Source: Aphanomyces cochlioides (Eukaryota; Oomycota; Saprolegniomycetes; Saprolegniales; Verrucalvaceae). From it: DNA of 34,783 nt. The notes under the pieces are model-generated. The model was not told the DNA's origin and did no database searches. It saw only the letters and a list, made by a program, of their open reading frames with translations. This document shows positions 8,445 to 17,342 of this stretch, one piece after another. Every line of letters starts with the position of its first letter. Within the stretch, counting starts at the first letter, position 1. The position numbers and the translations under genes are program-made. The stretch spans positions 1 to 34,783 of the forward strand of contig JAHQRK010000081.1 of the NCBI GenBank assembly GCA_019828595.1, given 5' to 3'.

Positions 8445-11400
8445 TCATTTTGTAGAGTCGTTGCCTCTGTCCATCTTGCCGTCTTTCTTAAAAAGGCCTT
8501 TTGGTTGATAGAACGAGTGAAACTTGTCCCAACATGACCACTCAGCATGAGGACAGAGATGAGCTGGTACAGCTTGCTCGCTCTGCAGATATGCTTTTGT
8601 GCATAAGTAGACTTGATGTACGTCACACCACTGCGTTTTGATGAGCTCTTTGCTTCGCTCATAGTAGCAAACAACACAATAACGGCGCATTCGCTGGCTG
8701 TACGACACTTCCGCTTGCTTGTCCGTCGCACGGCAAGTGTTATTGAGTTTTGGGGCTGCCGAAGAGAAGCGTCGCGCTGTAAAGCAGCGGCTCTTTCTTC
8801 GGCTGCCGCCTTCTTCAGAGCCATTGCTGACTGGGTTATGGGTACACTCGAGTACTCCATTGGTACTTGTGTCTCGGAAAACCTTCAAGTGTGAAAAGCA
8901 AAGTAGCATAGAGATAACTAAGAATGTCCAATCCGTTTCGAACAGCATTTGGTTCGCCAGCTTTGTTTGGAAATGCAGGTTCGAGTCGCGTTGATTGACC
9001 GGTTCGCAGATCGTGTACAGAACGTACAAGTTGGTGATAGCAATGTCTATCAGAGCGAACCCGAGTTTCTTGTACCATTGCTTGAAGCTTGCTCCTGATG
9101 CGATAGAGAATCGTTCGCGTAGTTGATCATGGCGGTCAACACCTTGCATGTACTTGTTGTACAGACCGACGAGTGAGAGGCATTCTTGTTGGATAGTTTG
9201 ACTAGTAAAGATAACATGTAATAGCAGCGTGTAAAGTCATACCTTCCAACTCGGCGATGGACAAATGACTTTGTTGTTGCATCCGCAGTCGAGAGCATGT
9301 TCACGACTGTGCCATCGAGCCAGGAAACTGCAATAATGCCCAGAGATGTAGCGACCGACACTAAACTTGACCCACGCATGACCGACTTTATCTGTTTCTT
9401 GTCGAACATGCCGAACCGTGGATTGTGCGCTCGGTTGCTTCGTACTGTTCCTCGGCAATACAACCCCATCTTCAGCAGCGTCAGACATAACTGCACCGAA
9501 GAATACCAGTTGTCCAGATTGATCACTCGGTGCGAGCCTAGAACAGATTCATAACAGAATAACACGATATGAACTTACCCTCCCATTGTTTTGTGATGTC
9601 GATGACATGTTGCCGCAGTGCACTTGGCTTGACTTCATCGCGAGGTTTTGCTGTGTCGTCGTCTGGGGCTGGCTCACCGTCATCATCGGCTTCGTCATCG
9701 GCTTCCATGTCGAAATTGCCTGCCGCCTTCGAGTGGATCTTGAAGGCAAAAACGTACCAAGTAGTTGCGCATGCTGCAGTGTAAATACGAAAATGATACT
9801 TGCCCAGAGGTTTCTTGGGATTGTAGACGATGAGCGCACGCGCATAACTTGACCGACACGGAATGCACGCCTCATCGACACTGATCTCTCGTCCTGCCAC
9901 GACGAAATTCTTGAATGATGCCTTCAACAGGTTGATGAGTGGTCGGATACGCCAAAGAGGGTCCGCGGGCTCGACAACGTCGTTAAATGTGATGCACGCT
10001 CGCAGTTGCTTGAATCTGTCTATCGCCATGACGCGGCCAAAGTTCTCGGTAGGCGGTATAAGGAACGACATGCTTGGTTTGGACCAATACAGACTGTACT
10101 CGCCGCCTTGTACGACACTCATCATGATCAATAAGCCAATAAACTTCATCACTTCAACCAGCTCGAAGCTTTTCTTGAGCTCTCGGCCACCAACGTATCC
10201 TCTAGGATGAGCGGCTTGCAGCGCTAATGCCTTGGCGTTCGTCCGCAACGTCACGGTCTTCCAAAATTCCAGCGGCATAAAGGCTAGGAAACCCTTCACG
10301 GGGTCTTTGAATAGATCCTTGAACTCGTCGGAAATGCGCAACTCGTCCACGGGCGTGTCATCCTTGTTGTCTTCATGTTCGTATAGATGTGTAGGCCCAG
10401 CGTAGTGTCCACCGCAAATCCACTCAACGCCTTCAAGTCCTTCAATGTCTTCTGTCGTGTCGTAGTTCCCGTGCTTCTTCCAACCACGTTCCACGTATTC
10501 AGACCATTCGTCGTCGCTGCCGTCGTCAACGGGCACTTCCACATTAGGCAGCATATCGTTCTTGGTCTCTTTATCGTCCTTGTTCTCTTCGTCGAATGAC
10601 CTGTTGGTTAGGAACTTCATGTTCCACTCGGTCATCTCGTGCAACTCGTCTTCGGGTACAAACGACGAAATCTGAAGGTAACTTCGTCCGGCGTTCATGC
10701 GTTGGTTCGCCTTCAACGTCGCAAACTGTTCCACACCTACAATTTAGTGAGTAAGATAAATGTGATAATAAAGTACCTTTGTAAAAGAGGCGTGCAGTAA
10801 TCCAAGGTTCCTCGCGCTGGAAACGCGTGTGATTCCAAGTGATCTTGTACAATGCAACCATCTTCTTGGCAGTCGCTTTCGATTTCTTGCCCGGCGTGTC
10901 GAAATCGGGATCGTTCTCGATGCCAACGACATAGCGCACTTCGGTGACCACACCACTCAGCATGAAGTCTTGGCAATCTGCGTAGAAATCAAGCAACTTC
11001 TTGTCGTTCTTGTGGATCTGAGCCTCTCGTAGCGGCTTAAACGATACGTAGCGGTACATGGTCTCGGATCGGATTGACTTGTGATCGGGTGTAAATATAG
11101 CTGTCGCTTCGGATGCCTCATCCGCCGCTGGTAGTTGGCAGTCCATTGATGTTGACTTCGACGGACGACCACGCTTTACCGGTGTTGATACACCTTGTAC
11201 ATCTTGCACTTTCGCCTTATTCTTCGATCCCTTAGGACGACTTCGCTTTCTTGCCGGTGGCGGCACAACTTCGGGAACTCGTATGTCTCTGGCTTGGTAA
11301 CATTGAGCACTACACACTTCTTGTCCTTCCTCCGCTTCAGACCACCCGCGTTTTGTGCCTTCTTCAATGATACACATATGATGGAACTTGGACAAACACA

Positions 11401-11458
11401 TGCAGCACTGGCGTAGGTTGGGACCTTCTTCTTCGCCGCACACACAACACTTCTCCAT
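8445..11458 (-). CDS. piggyBac transposase with PHD-like finger, four exons
   Basis: Predicted exons are 11458-10777, 10736-9579, 9537-9243 and 9201-8445, with GT/AG introns of 40, 41 and 41 bp. Phases are consistent and give an open frame of 963 residues. Residues 4-53 hold a C-x2-C...C-x2-C-x4-H-x2-C...C-x3-C zinc finger of PHD type. Basic segments at about 70-101 include a KRGRP AT-hook. The DDE_Tnp_1_7-type core runs from about 365 to 780 with catalytic aspartates D515 (SVDEA), D622 (NLDNWYSS) and D688 (SWLDG), and the D734 of GVDRHDQLR. A C-terminal cysteine/histidine-rich region (C887, C890, C904, C912, C928, C935, H940) matches the cross-brace finger used by piggyBac proteins to bind TIRs. 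It would cut and paste the element at TTAA in the nucleus. The ATG follows a core promoter match by 8 bp. No broken codon was found; in part of exon 4 another frame also looks coding-like, so a pair of compensating shifts is possible. Confidence 0.85.
9202..9242 (-). other. Intron 3 of piggyBac transposase
   Basis: A 41-bp GTATG...ACTAG intron. Removing it joins the HRRVG reading to QTIQQECLSLVGLYNKYMQG, matching the usual piggyBac order. Confidence 0.75.
9538..9578 (-). other. Intron 2 of piggyBac transposase
   Basis: A 41-bp GTAAG...TCTAG intron in phase 1. Splicing joins QWEG to SHRVINLDNWYSS, placing the second catalytic Asp in frame. Confidence 0.75.
10737..10776 (-). other. Intron 1 of piggyBac transposase
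   Basis: A 40-bp GTACT...TTGTAG intron in phase 1 that joins RLFYKG to VEQFATLKAN. Without splicing, the first exon runs on in an unrelated frame. Confidence 0.75.
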
Positions 11459-11466
11459 GACAAAGC

Positions 11467-11482
11467 AAATTGCAAAACGACC
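11467..11482 (-). promoter_or_regulatory. Oomycete Inr + FPR, piggyBac transposase
   Basis: On the minus strand GGTCGTTTTGCAATTT differs from the oomycete GCTCATTYYNCAWTTT core mainly at the CAT centre, and has an exact FPR. It ends 8 bp before the ATG at 11458. Confidence 0.55.
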
Positions 11483-11935
11483 GTCGTTTCAAGTACCGAC
11501 CAATTGGGTACAAGGCAGTTTAAACACCAACCAATCGAAATGTTTCTTCATCGGTGGCGGCAGACACATGCGCGCCATGAATCGCACGGCGGCGGCGGCG
11601 GCGGAGGTAGGCGTAGCGTTGAGTCAGAGCGGCTTGAGTACTTGGAATCGCTGCGGCGGCGGTACAGAAATCACGGCGCAGGTTCAAGGCACTTGAGCAA
11701 GACGGAGCAAATGGGAAAGTGAGAGAAGTCTCTCTTACCAGTTCAAAATTTCAAATTCGATTAATCAACGGCGAGGGAGACTGTGGTTCAAGAGGACTAT
11801 TTAAGGTAATAACAAACAAATTTCATTGGTTAAAAGACTTGAATCAACCGTCTGTTCAGATACTGTAGATTGGGTAATAAAATAATTTCTGGGAACCAAA
11901 AATATTCAGCTTTTTTCTGATTGGCGCCTGCGGCC

Positions 11936-11948
11936 CTGCGAATCGCAG
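11936..11948. repeat. Internal copy of piggyBac palindrome core
   Basis: CTGCGAATCGCAG is self-complementary apart from its central base and repeats the core of the right subterminal palindrome, 150 bp from the right end. Confidence 0.6.
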
Positions 11949-12010
11949 AAACCTACCCTAATTGAAGCAAATATAATGACTTTTGGCATTTTTTATTTTA
12001 TTATTTCCCC

Positions 12011-12037
12011 TGCCACCCTGCGAATCGCAGGCTGGCA
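12011..12037. repeat. piggyBac right subterminal palindrome
   Basis: A 27-bp palindrome with 13-bp arms around one base, a single mismatch, and a CTGCGAATCGCAG core, 61 bp from the right terminus. Related to 3778-3802. Confidence 0.7.
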
Positions 12038-12084
12038 AAGTCAAGTATACTTAAGAATAAACTTGATTAAAGTATGGAACTTTC

Positions 12085-12098
12085 CCCACACGAACGGG
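12085..12098 (-). repeat. piggyBac right TIR (TTAA at 12099-12102)
   Basis: On the minus strand CCCGTTCGTGTGGG, inverted partner of 3765-3778, directly bordered by TTAA. Confidence 0.85.
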
Positions 12099-12108
12099 TT
12101 AACTGTAT

Positions 12109-12630
12109 TTATTCATGGGAATTTAAGTGATTCATGGCACTGGTGTTGAGTGCTGAAGAACATTCAACACAAAACGTCGACAGATCTTGAAACGTAGCAT
12201 CCTTCTTCATGTGAGGAATCTTGAAGTTATTATCGCCACATACTTCAATGGTGCATTCCATGACCTTATGTAAGGTGACAAACGTTTTCGCAGGCAACTC
12301 AACAAAATATTTTTCCACAACACCATTGAGTTCGTCAATTGAACGAACTTTCTTTTGATGCTGCAGACTTTGAATAGCATTAAAGAATCCTAAATCCAGA
12401 ACATTCAAATCTGGACTATTGGGGGCTGATTTCCCACGGCTACTGAGTGCACACCATTTGAGCGCAAAAATGCAGTTGACAAATTCCTGTGTGGTCCAGC
12501 ATTGTCTTGCTGACACACCGCCACGTAAGCACGACCAACGAATCTTGGTGACTATAGCAGGCACAACTTTCTTCTTGGGAGCCGTCCCACCTGTAGGGCA
12601 CTCAGAAGCATTTCAAAGGTTCTTTTTCTC
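12109..12630 (-). pseudogene. Tc1-like transposase, C-terminal fragment
   Basis: Belongs to the outer element. Reading down from about 12600, a KKKVVPAIVTKIRW segment is followed, after a frameshift, by NAGPHRNLS (the region around the second catalytic Asp; the D itself is not in a continuous frame). A second shift then leads to NSPDLNVLDLGFF (third acidic position), RSIDEL, a TLHKVM segment and a C-terminal GDNNFKIPHMKK, ending in a stop at 12109. This order and wording are typical of oomycete Tc1-like transposases. The helix-turn-helix N-terminus is missing. A further minus-strand open frame at about 12560-12850 is not recognisable as transposase. Confidence 0.68.
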
Positions 12631-12949
12631 TTGCTAAGCGAAAGGTTCTTCTTCAAGGGTGCCTGCTCCGCTGTTGGGTTGAAGCCTCCAAAATAGTTGA
12701 GAACATGCGCAAGTTGCCGACGAAAAAGCAGAGTGGGCTTGGAAGTTAAGAAAATGGTTTCTGATCCTTTGGCGGAAGGAAAAGACGGTGTGTGTTTCAG
12801 AACTCTAACTTTGGAGCCAAAAATCTCTTGGCACAGATCGAACTGGCGCGATCAAAATACAGCCAATCAATGACGTAAGATCGAGCTATCTCATCGACCA
12901 ATAATTTGCTCAATACGATTACTTTTAGAAAAATCCCGCCAATCCAACA

Positions 12950-12977
12950 CAACCGTAGCAATTATTTCGGAACAGAG
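12950..12977 (-). repeat. Right TIR of outer Tc1-like element
   Basis: On the minus strand it reads CTCTGTTCCGAAATAATTGC, matching the left end with three mismatches; TA follows at 12978-12979. Confidence 0.7.
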
Positions 12978-14600
12978 TAGTATAATATACTACTCTATCA
13001 TGTATCATATTATGATACATGACGAGGAAATTACGTCAGTGATTGGCTAAATAACTTGTAGATGAACGAAATGATCTCGATGTTATCGACAAAATCACAC
13101 CAAGGTTGTATTTTTTTTAAATCTGACCAATCAAACATAAATTAGTCGTAAAAAATTGTACTTGATTGGTCGAAAATATCTAAAATGTCTGCATCATTGA
13201 GGTATTTGATGGGGTATTTATCACACTCAAGTGTGATCCACGGTGTGATTTCTCCTGCGAGTCATTTTGTATGGAAATCACACTTGTCGCACCACATACA
13301 AATATCATAAAAGGCAGTTTTAAGTCCATGCCACGCCTGTGAGATCCTAAACAACGGTAGTGCATTAGTCTAATGCGTCTATGACGTATGCTTTGTTTTC
13401 TCAGCTCAGGAGCGCCGCGCGAAGCGCCGCGCAGCTTTTTATCGTTTCCGCTTCTACCACAGAAATGGGGCGTCTCAACCATAGAGTTCCTGATATTTTA
13501 ACACTGCGATTGTTTTAATCATTTAGTTCAGACAGCATGTTCCTTTCCGTGTTGAAATACGGGGTTGTTCATTAGTTTAGAGAGAGCTGTATTAGGCGCA
13601 AGATTCGTAGGCAGCTCTGCTAGCGCTTGTTTAAAGGAAATACTCGTCATAAGCACACGAAATTGTTGTTGTGTGTTAACCTTTCTTATCCTGGCCTAGT
13701 AATCTATCAGAGCATTGATGTTTGTGAAGGACGTTGGAGGAGAAAATCGGCTAAGATAATTCATTCTATTCTCCAAAAAATAGTGACCACACGACTTCAT
13801 AGCCGCAAATTCTTGACAAAAACGATCCTCATGTGTGCATCATGTACTCTCTCTATGTGATACAGCTCATTAGAAATCCTACAGAACGATATTCAAATAA
13901 CTTCTTTCCATCTCAAGAGGGACTCGAGACTTTGGATATTTTCTTAATTTTAACCAGTAGAAACTGGTGTGATCCTGATATCTTGTCGAAACGGTCATGA
14001 TATCACACCCAAGTTGTATTTCCAACAATCTGACGAATAGGGTGGCGATGACAGTCCTGCACACAATCCCAATTGGCGGACCATGGGTGGCCAGTGCGGC
14101 ACACAAGCGTTTTGAGGATGTTGATCTTACTATTGTGGGGCTGAATGGGAAGATACACCACTTTGATTGGCTGTATCTCTTAATCTTTTTCAACAAAGCA
14201 AAAAATATAAAATAATTAAGATTTTCTGAAAAAAATAGTTTTATGACGTTGAATTTGTATCGGTATTCCCAAAAGGAATAATAAGACCGAAAAAAATGAC
14301 TTGCCATGTAAACTGTCCTTGAGGGGTTAGGTGAAAATTTAGCTCAATTGATTGGTTATAAATGATGTAATATATAGATTTACACAGTTAAATAAGTATT
14401 TTTCACGAAACTTTCGGACCGGTTACTTATAGCATCTCACACGAAACAAGAGTTTCGTGGAATGTTTCGGCAAGAACGACTATTCGAATATTCTTTCAAT
14501 TTGATATTTGTATGGTCTGTGTTGGTATCTTCGATACTAAGGTTTTTCACGAAACACTGTTCGAAATTCGATATCCGGCATTTTTAAATTACATTCGAAA
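12978..14600. other. No recognised gene; short palindromes
   Basis: Contains a hairpin at 12999-13021 (11-bp perfect arms CATGTATCATA around one base), TCACACTCAAGTGTGA at 13221-13236, GCATTAGTCTAATGC at 13362-13376, and CACGAAAC-loop-GTTTCGTG at 14440-14459. Several further GTGTGAT/ATCACAC motifs occur at 13097-14002. A 142-codon minus-strand frame at 14307-13879 is open but has no recognised family. Confidence 0.4.
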
Positions 14601-14621
14601 CTATTTGTATTCTTCGACACG

Positions 14622-15060
14622 ATGAACGACAGAGAACGCAGCGCTCGAGTGATGTCAAATCCAATCGTTCAAAACACCCGTAAGCAGTATGAAGGTGTCA
14701 TTAAGAGGTTTCATTGTTGGTTAATTGAGCACTATCCTTCTCAAATCACTGACGGCCGCATTGTTTTACCCTTAAACGAGAGCGCATGCCTCGAGTTTCT
14801 CGGGTACATGACTGTGAAGCGAAATACGCGAGGGTTGGAGCTGACTCCAGCCAAATCCAACTCATTTCCGACTATCAATGAAATATCTGTAATTGATATT
14901 GAGGTCTATTGGAGCTCCAAATCGCAACCTGGTATTTTAAACTCATCGGAGCGCTTCAAGTGCTCCAAAGGAGCTATCACTTTCAGACGTCTACATACTC
15001 ACGTGCCATAAGAGCTATTCGCGGGTACATTATCACCACCTGTAGAGATAAAGCTTGGGT
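14622..15060 (+). pseudogene. Crypton-like tyrosine recombinase N-terminal fragment
   Basis: The ATG at 14622 begins a frame with VQNTRKQYEGVIKRFHCWLIEHYP, the SAM-like core-binding start typical of Crypton and other tyrosine recombinases. It continues with a PLNES-x-CLEFLGYMTVKRNT segment. The frame then deteriorates: the YSRAIRAI stretch expected next is in another frame near 14985-15020, and stops follow. No catalytic domain is present within 1 kb, so it is a truncated relic. It is distinct in sequence from the Crypton at 19.9 kb. Confidence 0.5.
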
Positions 15061-15476
15061 AAATGCTGGATGAACTCGCGCAGTCTGAGCTCAATGCACC
15101 GAACGATTCTTCCACAGACATCGTGTCATTTTACACAGTCACGTGTTGTTTGGGTGTGTGAACCTGCCATGGCATGTACGTTTATAATCAATGGCGCATG
15201 TATTGAAATCGACTCGAGTCCAACCGAATCGACCAGATTCAGTCGTTATGGTGGTGACCTGGTCGAGTCGGGTTGATGCATAAGATGCAACCCGTCACGG
15301 CTCAATCAGGGTTGACCCAGTCTGACTCGGGTCGGTTTGCCTCGCTGACAAGTTCCAAGTTGGAACTTGTCGACTGGGACGCGCCATGAAAGGGCCAAAG
15401 ATTCCTTTGTACATTTCTCAAAGAGAAACACAATGCCATTCCATCTTAGACCTTCATTAGATAAACCAGGCCATTT

Positions 15477-15965
15477 CTAGTGCGTGACGGATGTCCGTGA
15501 TAAAACGCGCAAAAGGAGATCCAAGTCATCCAAACTGTCGTCTTCGTAGCCCTCCAACTTTAGATGTGTAATTCTTATCTTACAGTTGTCAACGAATTCC
15601 ATAGCATGGTAAGACTGAATTCACTTGTGTTAGCTCGAGCGATCTCATTGAAAATGTAAATTGAGTGATATCCATGTCGTCGAGGATATAGTCATGTAGT
15701 GTCAGCTTTTTCAGAGAAGGGCAGTTGAACATAGTTTGAGCAAAGGCTTGATTGATACCGTTGTTGACTTCGTCCCAGTGGTAGCAGGAATATCTATGGA
15801 GAAGGATACGTCGTCGAAAACCCGTAACTTTAATGGTATTGTCCTCAAAACGTCAGAACAACATAATCCTGCATCAAACTCCAGGCCACAATGGCAATGT
15901 GGTTTGCAAATTACGTGGTACACATTGGAAGATTGGACAGATTTGAGCACACAGTATAATACAAC
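15477..15965 (-). pseudogene. F-box/LRR family fragment, middle part
   Basis: On the minus strand the reading includes NQAFAQTMFNCPSLKKLTLHDYILDDMDITQFTFSMRSLELTQ, matching the family block (A/Q)-(F/L)-Y-Q-A-M-F-N-C-x-T-L...-F-x-M-x-x-L-x-L in the copies at 17.7 and 27.2 kb. After a frameshift near 15610 it continues as ITHLKLEGY...LLLRVLSRTSV and stops at 15477. Both ends of the gene are missing. The plus-strand frame overlapping it (15736-16089) is rejected as a shadow of this relic. Confidence 0.6.
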
Positions 15966-16128
15966 AATCAGAGCAAATAGGTATATTCAAAATGTGAAGT
16001 CGAATCTCTTGAGGGCTATAATTTCATTATTTGTTGATAGGCATTTTGCAAAACATGTTTGTTCCAAAGCTAGAAATGAATTGCCCTAAATGCTTACACT
16101 TGGCGAATTCGATATTAACTCTCTAATA

Positions 16129-16682
16129 GAGAGTTTTCGCAACTTCGATTATAGATGTGATTATATTATAGCCCATAGTCAAGTCTATAGTATAATCAAC
16201 ACTCAGAAATTCTTTTCGCAGTTCATTGAAATTATAGATTTTGACTATAATCTGGTGTAATGAGTGACAGAGGTTCTGGGTGTCGTCGTGATTGCTTGAA
16301 CAACTGAACATCATGCTTGCGCTCGACAATGCTATATCTGCTCGAAATATATGGTTAATGATACCTCAAGAACGATCTCAATTTGAACCCTTGAATGACG
16401 TGATTTGCGTGGCCTTGTTTGGACTTATGAAAGCAGGAACAAAGCGGTTGGTGGCTTGCATGCATATTATTCTGTCAAATTCTATTCATTATTTGCGACT
16501 TCATCGATATTATATGACACAGTATATAAATCGACAGAGGAAATTTTTCATGATTATAGAGGGCGATCTATAATCATTTTTCATCAAAATTTGACTATAG
16601 ATTTATGAATTATCAGAGGCATTCTCGAAAATCGATATTCTATCATCAAATCTATAATATAATCGAGTTTGCGAAAACTCCG
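16129..16682. mobile_element. MITE, TA-flanked, GAGAGTTTTCG-type ends
   Basis: The left end GAGAGTTTTCGCAAC... (16129) and right end CGGAGTTTTCGCAAAC... (minus strand from 16682) are inverted and continue with similar CGATTATATTATAG. TA lies outside at 16127-16128 and 16683-16684. It is 554 bp, AT-rich, with no coding family. It shares its end motif with the MITE at 23368-23768, suggesting mobilisation by one Tc1/mariner-type transposase (inference). Confidence 0.65.
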
Positions 16683-16699
16683 TATTGACGAACCATTGA

Positions 16700-17209
16700 A
16701 AGCCTACCAAAACCACTTTTCAAGCACAATTTTTGTCCGGATAAGGCCTTCATTTATTTAAATCCGACACTCCAGTTGTCAAGTGTTCTAAAAATCGTGC
16801 AACCAAAACACACACAAATCACATTTATCAATAAAATTCCATTGGTTGAATTTAAGTGGTCTCCATCGGGCAGGCATATAAGGACGTCCCGAACAGGAAA
16901 ATGCGCTGCGTTTGCATTGTACGATTCGGCAACTTTGTCCCAGCCGTTACGCCCGGCCGGGAGATACTGCTGGATCTGGTCGAGCATAAGTTCGATCGAT
17001 GCCGTACACCAACCTTTGCCTCTGCGGGGCATGATGATTTGGGAAATCACTGGACATCGGCAGATGAATTGTATAAACTTGTATTGGATTATTGAGGTTT
17101 TTTTGTGTCGGAGGTCCACACAAATCACGAATTTGTGCCGTAATAAAATCGAAAAATGTCGCGTTTGTGATTTTTACACAAAATCAATTGTGTAGGTTTT
17201 GGTAGGCTT
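16700..17209. mobile_element. Small TIR element carrying SANT-like fragment
   Basis: Terminal AAGCCTACCAAAACC (16700-16714) recurs inverted at 17195-17209. CCATT lies just outside both ends. The interior holds a DUF6818-type protein fragment. Class not determined; target duplication not clean. Confidence 0.45.
16754..17032 (-). pseudogene. DUF6818-like (SANT/Myb-like) protein fragment
   Basis: From the ATG at 17032 the frame reads MPRRGKGWCTASIELMLDQI, then a QQYLPAGRNGWDKVAESYN segment and FPVRDV. This is the R-G-K-G-W-(S/C)-x-x-E-x-x-x-L-L-x-x-x-(E/Q)-x-x-L-P-x-G-x-x-x-W-x-x-V-A pattern of the SANT-like domain abundant in oomycete and mobile-element proteins. After about 60 residues the similarity stops (the usual LRRKFK...RKPTG is not in frame), so only the first half of the domain is left. 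Probably DNA-binding in origin; inactive here. Confidence 0.5.
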
Positions 17210-17342
17210 CCATTAGCCAAGCACACAATCCATACAATTCCTCGATCAAAAATTCCATTCAACTGACAACAATCGACGAACAAACGACGACAATTGCACA
17301 GATTGTGGTTCAGAGACGTAATATCATTCCAATCAAGAGGCA

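Larger units (their letters stand above)
3765..12098 (-). mobile_element. piggyBac element with two genes
   Basis: TTAA target duplications flank the element at 3761-3764 and 12099-12102. The termini are 14-bp inverted repeats, CCCTCTCGTGTGGG on the left and CCCGTTCGTGTGGG (minus strand) on the right, differing at two positions. Starting with CCC next to TTAA is the hallmark of the piggyBac superfamily. Subterminal palindromes with a CTGCGA/TCGCAG core lie near both ends. Inside are a piggyBac-type transposase gene and a second gene, both on the minus strand. The element is 8334 bp, or about 5.5 kb after subtracting the mariner-type insertion at 4716-7520. It is itself inserted in the remains of a Tc1-like element. 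The transposase frame is open after splicing, but the second gene is broken. Confidence 0.85.
3614..12977 (-). mobile_element. Outer Tc1-like element, decayed, split by piggyBac
   Basis: The left end at 3614 (CTCTGTTCC...) and the right end at 12977 (...GGAACAGAG) are terminal inverted repeats. About 27 bp match with three mismatches, through ATTGCTACGG, and a TA dinucleotide lies outside each end (3612-3613 and 12978-12979), as expected for Tc1/mariner insertion. Removing the internal piggyBac leaves about 1.0 kb, containing a C-terminal transposase fragment next to the right half. It is therefore a short, internally deleted, inactive copy. A related single end (CTCTGTCCC...) occurs at 23153, showing the family has other copies. 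Confidence 0.72.

Noticed and set aside
8294..8860. Independent gene in the alternative minus-strand frame
   Set aside because: It overlaps the piggyBac C-terminal Cys/His region, which is diagnostic; kept only as a note on possible indels.
13879..14307. 142-codon minus-strand gene
   Set aside because: Open, but no domain, signal, promoter match or similarity recognised; length is within chance for AT-rich sequence.
15736..16089. 117-codon plus-strand protein
   Set aside because: Opposite strand carries a recognisable F-box/LRR family fragment over its first half; no family seen for the plus frame.
16118..16136. AACTCTCTAATAGAGAGTT as the junction of two MITEs back to back
   Set aside because: Only seven bases match the MITE end on the left side; too short to call a second element.
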